This document shows, one piece after another, positions 60,998-64,000 of a DNA stretch of 64,000 bases. A model generated the notes under the pieces. That model was not told the origin of the DNA. It saw only the letters and a program-made list of their open reading frames with translations, and made no database searches. Made by a program: the position numbers and the translations under genes. Position 1 is the first letter of the stretch. Each line of letters begins with the position of its first letter. The stretch is from positions 1,550,001 to 1,614,000 of the forward strand of contig NZ_CP059348.1 of the NCBI RefSeq assembly GCF_013702265.1, written 5' to 3'. The stretch comes from Providencia rettgeri. Its GTDB lineage: Bacteria > Pseudomonadota > Gammaproteobacteria > Enterobacterales > Enterobacteriaceae.

Positions 60998-62530
60998 TTA
61001 TTTCGCTTTTGCTTCGTTTTTATCTGCGTTTTGCAGCATTTTTCTGACTGGAATAATCAGGGCTGCTAGCACAACAGCACAAATAACCAGTGCGATAGAA
61101 ACGTGGGAGAACAGATCTGGCATGGAATCCAGTTGGTCTTTACGGATATTACCACCCATGATACCTGCTGCTAAGTTACCCAGCGCACTTGCACAGAACC
61201 ATAATCCCATCACCTGACCGCGCATTTTTTGTGGTGCAAGTAATGTCATGGTTGCCAGGCCAATTGGGCTTAAGCACAGTTCACCTAATGTCAGTAATAA
61301 AATACTGCCGACTAACCAGAATGGTGAAACGCCAGTTTGTGTTGCCAGAACGTGGTTAGCTGCAACCATCATGACCGCAAAGCCACCCGCGGCGAACAGG
61401 ATACCAATAACGAACTTCGTCATGCTGCTTGGGTTCAGATTACGCTTAGCCAAAGAAGGCCAGAACCAGCTGAAAATAGGCGCTAACAGAATGATGAATA
61501 AGGCGTTGATTGACTGGAACCAAATCGTTGGGATTTCGAAGTTACCCCATTGGCGATCGGTATAGTCACGCGCAAAGATGTTAAATGATGTTGGCTTTTG
61601 TTCAAATGCAGACCAGAAGAACGCCGCAGCAATTAACAGAATTAAACATGCCAGTAAGCGAGAGCGTTCACTGCTGTTCAAACCTGCACAGAAGAACATG
61701 AAAATAAAGTAGATGCCCACACACGTAGAGATAATGTAAGCCGAGCTTTTTGCTATGACTGAAGGGTTGAATGGAATAGTGCCATTATTGATTAATACCA
61801 CCAGTACAGCCAGTGCAGCCATGGCAACCGCAACCCATTTACCGACGTTTTTACGTTGAACGGTAGGGTGATTCCATGTGGAATCTAAGCCGACTTCTTT
61901 GTCATAACGACGCATTTGTGGAATAGCGTAGAAACGGAAGATAAGCAGGGCAACTAACATACCCAAACCACCTAAACCGAAGCCTAAATGCCAGCCGTAT
62001 TTTTCATGTAATGGGCCGATAATTAATGGGGCAATAAATGAACCCATATTGATACCCATATAGAACAGAGAGAAACCACCATCACGACGTGTATCTTCTT
62101 TCTTATACAGGGTTCCAACCATTACAGTGATACAGGTTTTAAATAAACCGGTACCTAATACGATCAATAGCAGTCCCACGAAGAAGAAGGTATTGGTAAA
62201 TAACGCAGACAGCGCTATCGATAAGTGACCCAATGCAATGATTAAAGAACCATACCAAACGGCACGACGCTGACCTAACCAGTTATCCGCGAGCCAGCCA
62301 CCCGGTAATGATGTGATATAAACACCACCCGCGAAGATACCCACGATAGCAGATGCTTGCTCAATCGGCAGCCCCATGCCACCTTGCAACAAAGTTGCAC
62401 TCATAAAGAGGATTAAAAGAGGACGAACACCATAGAAAGAAAAACGTTCCCACATTTCGGTGAGGAAAAGCGAACTCAACGGGTAAGGATGCCCGAAAAA
62501 AGTTTTAGTTTTAGTCGCAGAATGACTCAT
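60998..62530 (-). CDS. POT-family proton-coupled peptide transporter
   Basis: A 510-residue transporter importing di- and tripeptides with protons. The motif EMWERFSFYGVRPLL (ExxERFxYYG, about 25-39) is complete, followed by GGWLADNWLGQRRAVWYGS and GLFKTCITVMVGTLY. Fourteen membrane segments are expected. It is not closest to DtpA or DtpB by eye, so no symbol is given. The 378 bases upstream (62531-62908) hold no gene and no obvious site. Confidence 0.92.
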   Translation of the reverse strand: MSHSATKTKTFFGHPYPLSSLFLTEMWERFSFYGVRPLLILFMSATLLQGGMGLPIEQASAIVGIFAGGVYITSLPGGWLADNWLGQRRAVWYGSLIIALGHLSIALSALFTNTFFFVGLLLIVLGTGLFKTCITVMVGTLYKKEDTRRDGGFSLFYMGINMGSFIAPLIIGPLHEKYGWHLGFGLGGLGMLVALLIFRFYAIPQMRRYDKEVGLDSTWNHPTVQRKNVGKWVAVAMAALAVLVVLINNGTIPFNPSVIAKSSAYIISTCVGIYFIFMFFCAGLNSSERSRLLACLILLIAAAFFWSAFEQKPTSFNIFARDYTDRQWGNFEIPTIWFQSINALFIILLAPIFSWFWPSLAKRNLNPSSMTKFVIGILFAAGGFAVMMVAANHVLATQTGVSPFWLVGSILLLTLGELCLSPIGLATMTLLAPQKMRGQVMGLWFCASALGNLAAGIMGGNIRKDQLDSMPDLFSHVSIALVICAVVLAALIIPVRKMLQNADKNEAKAK

Positions 62531-62908
62531 CTGTGAACTCCAATACGTTGTGACTTAAGAGGTTGTGCCGAATTGTGAATGTGGAGCAAAAGTTCCATCA
62601 CTGTTTTTTATTGATATGTTAATGCTGTGTTGCAAACATATTTTCGGCATACATTATTATAAAATTGCTAATAAGCAGAATGAATTTATCGTAAGAAAGT
62701 CAGTTTTAAGATGAAAATTCGATGTAACTCTCATTCTTACGATAAGGGGGCACAGAATAACGGATTTTTATTGACAATAAAAGAATGTTTTTTGAATCGA
62801 TTAAGTTGATTAAAAACAGTATGTTACAAAATATTTTTTGCGCTTATAAACTTTTCGTGGAAAAGATAATAAAAAGTTATGTTTTGGCGTAAAAGGGACA
62901 CATTAACA
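62531..62908. other. Region between peptide transporter and mdtG
   Basis: AT-rich spacer with no supported gene. It should contain the promoter of the peptide transporter, which reads leftwards, and the 3' end of the mdtG transcript. No terminator with a clear stem was found after mdtG. Confidence 0.5.
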
Positions 62909-64000
62909 TTACTCTTTAGAGGGAGATGCTCTTAGACCATCAGATTGCTTCCTAATGATAAGCCAAGAGTAAATGAGGTTGACCAGCACTAATACGGCAG
63001 TGAAGAAGAACACGGCTCTAAACCCGTAAGTCGCTGCAACAAAGGAACCCATTAAAGGCCCCGTGACATTACCCACATCTCGTAACGCTTGGTTGTAGCT
63101 AAATATGCGTCCAGTGATTTGGTGAGAAATATTATAAATAATTAAAGTTTGTACGGCGGGTAACAGCGCGGCGTTAAGGGCGCCGAGTAAGAAGCGCAAG
63201 GCGCCTAATTCCCAATAACTGCTAACGAGCCCCATCGGAAATAGAACAAAAATTGAGGCGGCAAGTACCGCTAATAAAACACGGTCAGGTCCAATGCGGT
63301 CGCTCAGTTTACCGAGCATAGGGGCACTAATCAGTGCGGCAACGCCGGGAATGGATGCAATAATCCCACTGATAAAAGCAAGATTATCAATCGAGTCTGA
63401 AAGCTCCCGAACATACAAGGTGATCACCGGGTTAATCGAACCAATTGATGCTTGGATGATCATGGTGGTGAAAAATAGGCTGATCACTAAGTTTTTATTA
63501 CGTAAAGAGGCAAAAACTTGTTTTCCAGATAGGGCATCTTTGCGTGAAATGGGGGTAAAACGCTCACGGACGTAGAAAAGTGTGACAAAAAAGCAGATAA
63601 ACAACACGCTAGCGGTAATAAAGAAAACTGGGCGCAATCCATATTGGTCGGCCAGTAATCCACCAATCAGTGGGCCAATCAATGCACCGCTCACCGCGCC
63701 AGTTGCCAAGACACCCATCGCCCAACCGCTTTTATTCACGGGGACTTGGGTGGCAATCAGCGCATTGGCATTCGGAACAAATCCGCCAAGTAAGCCTAAA
63801 AGTGCCCGTAAAGCCAAAAGCTGCCAAATATTCTGCGCAAAGCCAATCAGCACCATGACAATCGCCATACCAAGGGCAGAGCGCAGCAACATTAGTTTAC
63901 GACCGTGGCGGTCAGAAAGGCGTCCCCAAAAAGGGGCAGCAATAGCGGAAAAGAGAAACGTAATACTGAAAACGGCGCCCGTCCATAAATTCAAAGAGCC
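62909..64000 (-). CDS. mdtG: MFS efflux protein MdtG, 5' end outside window
   Basis: Drug-efflux major facilitator. The frame is open to the right edge (last visible residues G-S-L-N-L-W), so roughly 45 N-terminal residues are missing compared with E. coli MdtG (408). Family blocks are [40 protein letters not shown] and [20 protein letters not shown]. In E. coli it contributes to deoxycholate and fosfomycin resistance. Confidence 0.93.
   Translation of the reverse strand, partial: GSLNLWTGAVFSITFLFSAIAAPFWGRLSDRHGRKLMLLRSALGMAIVMVLIGFAQNIWQLLALRALLGLLGGFVPNANALIATQVPVNKSGWAMGVLATGAVSGALIGPLIGGLLADQYGLRPVFFITASVLFICFFVTLFYVRERFTPISRKDALSGKQVFASLRNKNLVISLFFTTMIIQASIGSINPVITLYVRELSDSIDNLAFISGIIASIPGVAALISAPMLGKLSDRIGPDRVLLAVLAASIFVLFPMGLVSSYWELGALRFLLGALNAALLPAVQTLIIYNISHQITGRIFSYNQALRDVGNVTGPLMGSFVAATYGFRAVFFFTAVLVLVNLIYSWLIIRKQSDGLRASPSKE

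Noticed and set aside
1..64000. CRISPR array
   Set aside because: No set of regularly spaced identical 25-40 bp repeats with unique spacers was seen; the only regular repeats are coding units in the adhesin.
1..64000. Insertion sequences
   Set aside because: No transposase gene was recognised on either strand; mobility signals are integrases, att repeats and satellite-type genes only.

Overview
The window reads as chromosome of a member of the Morganellaceae, most likely Providencia (Proteus is the alternative). The evidence is the enterobacterial core order helD-mgsA-yccU-hspQ-yccX-tusE-tRNA-Ser(UGA), a membrane L-amino acid deaminase of the type that marks the Proteus/Providencia/Morganella group, and moderately AT-rich DNA throughout.

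Layout. (1) 1-4.5 kb is conserved core sequence ending in tRNA-Ser(UGA). (2) 4.6-28.1 kb is a genomic island. The last 14 bases of the tRNA gene recur exactly at 28109-28122, next to a tyrosine integrase (26746-27945). Its backbone resembles the E. coli CP4-57/CP4-6 satellite islands: AlpA regulator, inovirus Gp2/YfjJ-like protein, YfjP-like GTPase, two ArdB/KlcA antirestriction paralogues and a DUF932 protein. Into this is set an overlapping type I restriction operon, hsdM-hsdS-(PHP-ABC ATPase, TrlF type)-(AlbA_2/HATPase protein)-hsdR-(YgjP-type metallopeptidase). The left end carries a beta-barrel protein and a three-gene envelope operon of unknown role. (3) 28.1-38.6 kb is a second, tandem island with its own DUF4102 integrase. 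It carries a chaperone-usher fimbrial operon, an intact FimB-like recombinase and a Rob-like AraC regulator. Both chaperone-like proteins are the size of one PapD domain only, and the operon holds a decayed tandem duplication. (4) At 38.59-38.77 kb lies a decayed third copy of an island left end (att-like sequence plus the first codons of an integrase), so three elements have stacked at this tRNA. (5) 38.9-64 kb is mainly ordinary chromosome. In order it holds two GNAT genes, L-amino acid deaminase, carbonic anhydrase, a YadA-type trimeric adhesin with 78-bp repeats, a Mop protein, a DHFR-like/TetR pair with a palindromic operator, YnfA, formate dehydrogenase N (fdnGHI, with in-frame UGA selenocysteine and a SECIS hairpin), Agp phosphatase, a universal stress protein, a Sel1 protein, the YhaO permease, a thioesterase, a PhzF-like protein, a POT peptide transporter and a 5'-truncated mdtG.

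How the parts work together. The first island combines DNA restriction with antirestriction proteins and a possible second defence layer (PHP-ABC ATPase and AlbA_2 protein inside the hsd operon). The second island is a surface-adhesion cargo with its own regulators. FdnGHI couples periplasmic formate oxidation to the quinone pool under likely FNR control.

The most interesting points are the expanded hsd operon, the half-size chaperones, a serine-recombinase-like protein that has lost its catalytic residues, a cluster of inverted repeats that could be a replication origin, and orphan leftward terminators that may mark small RNAs.
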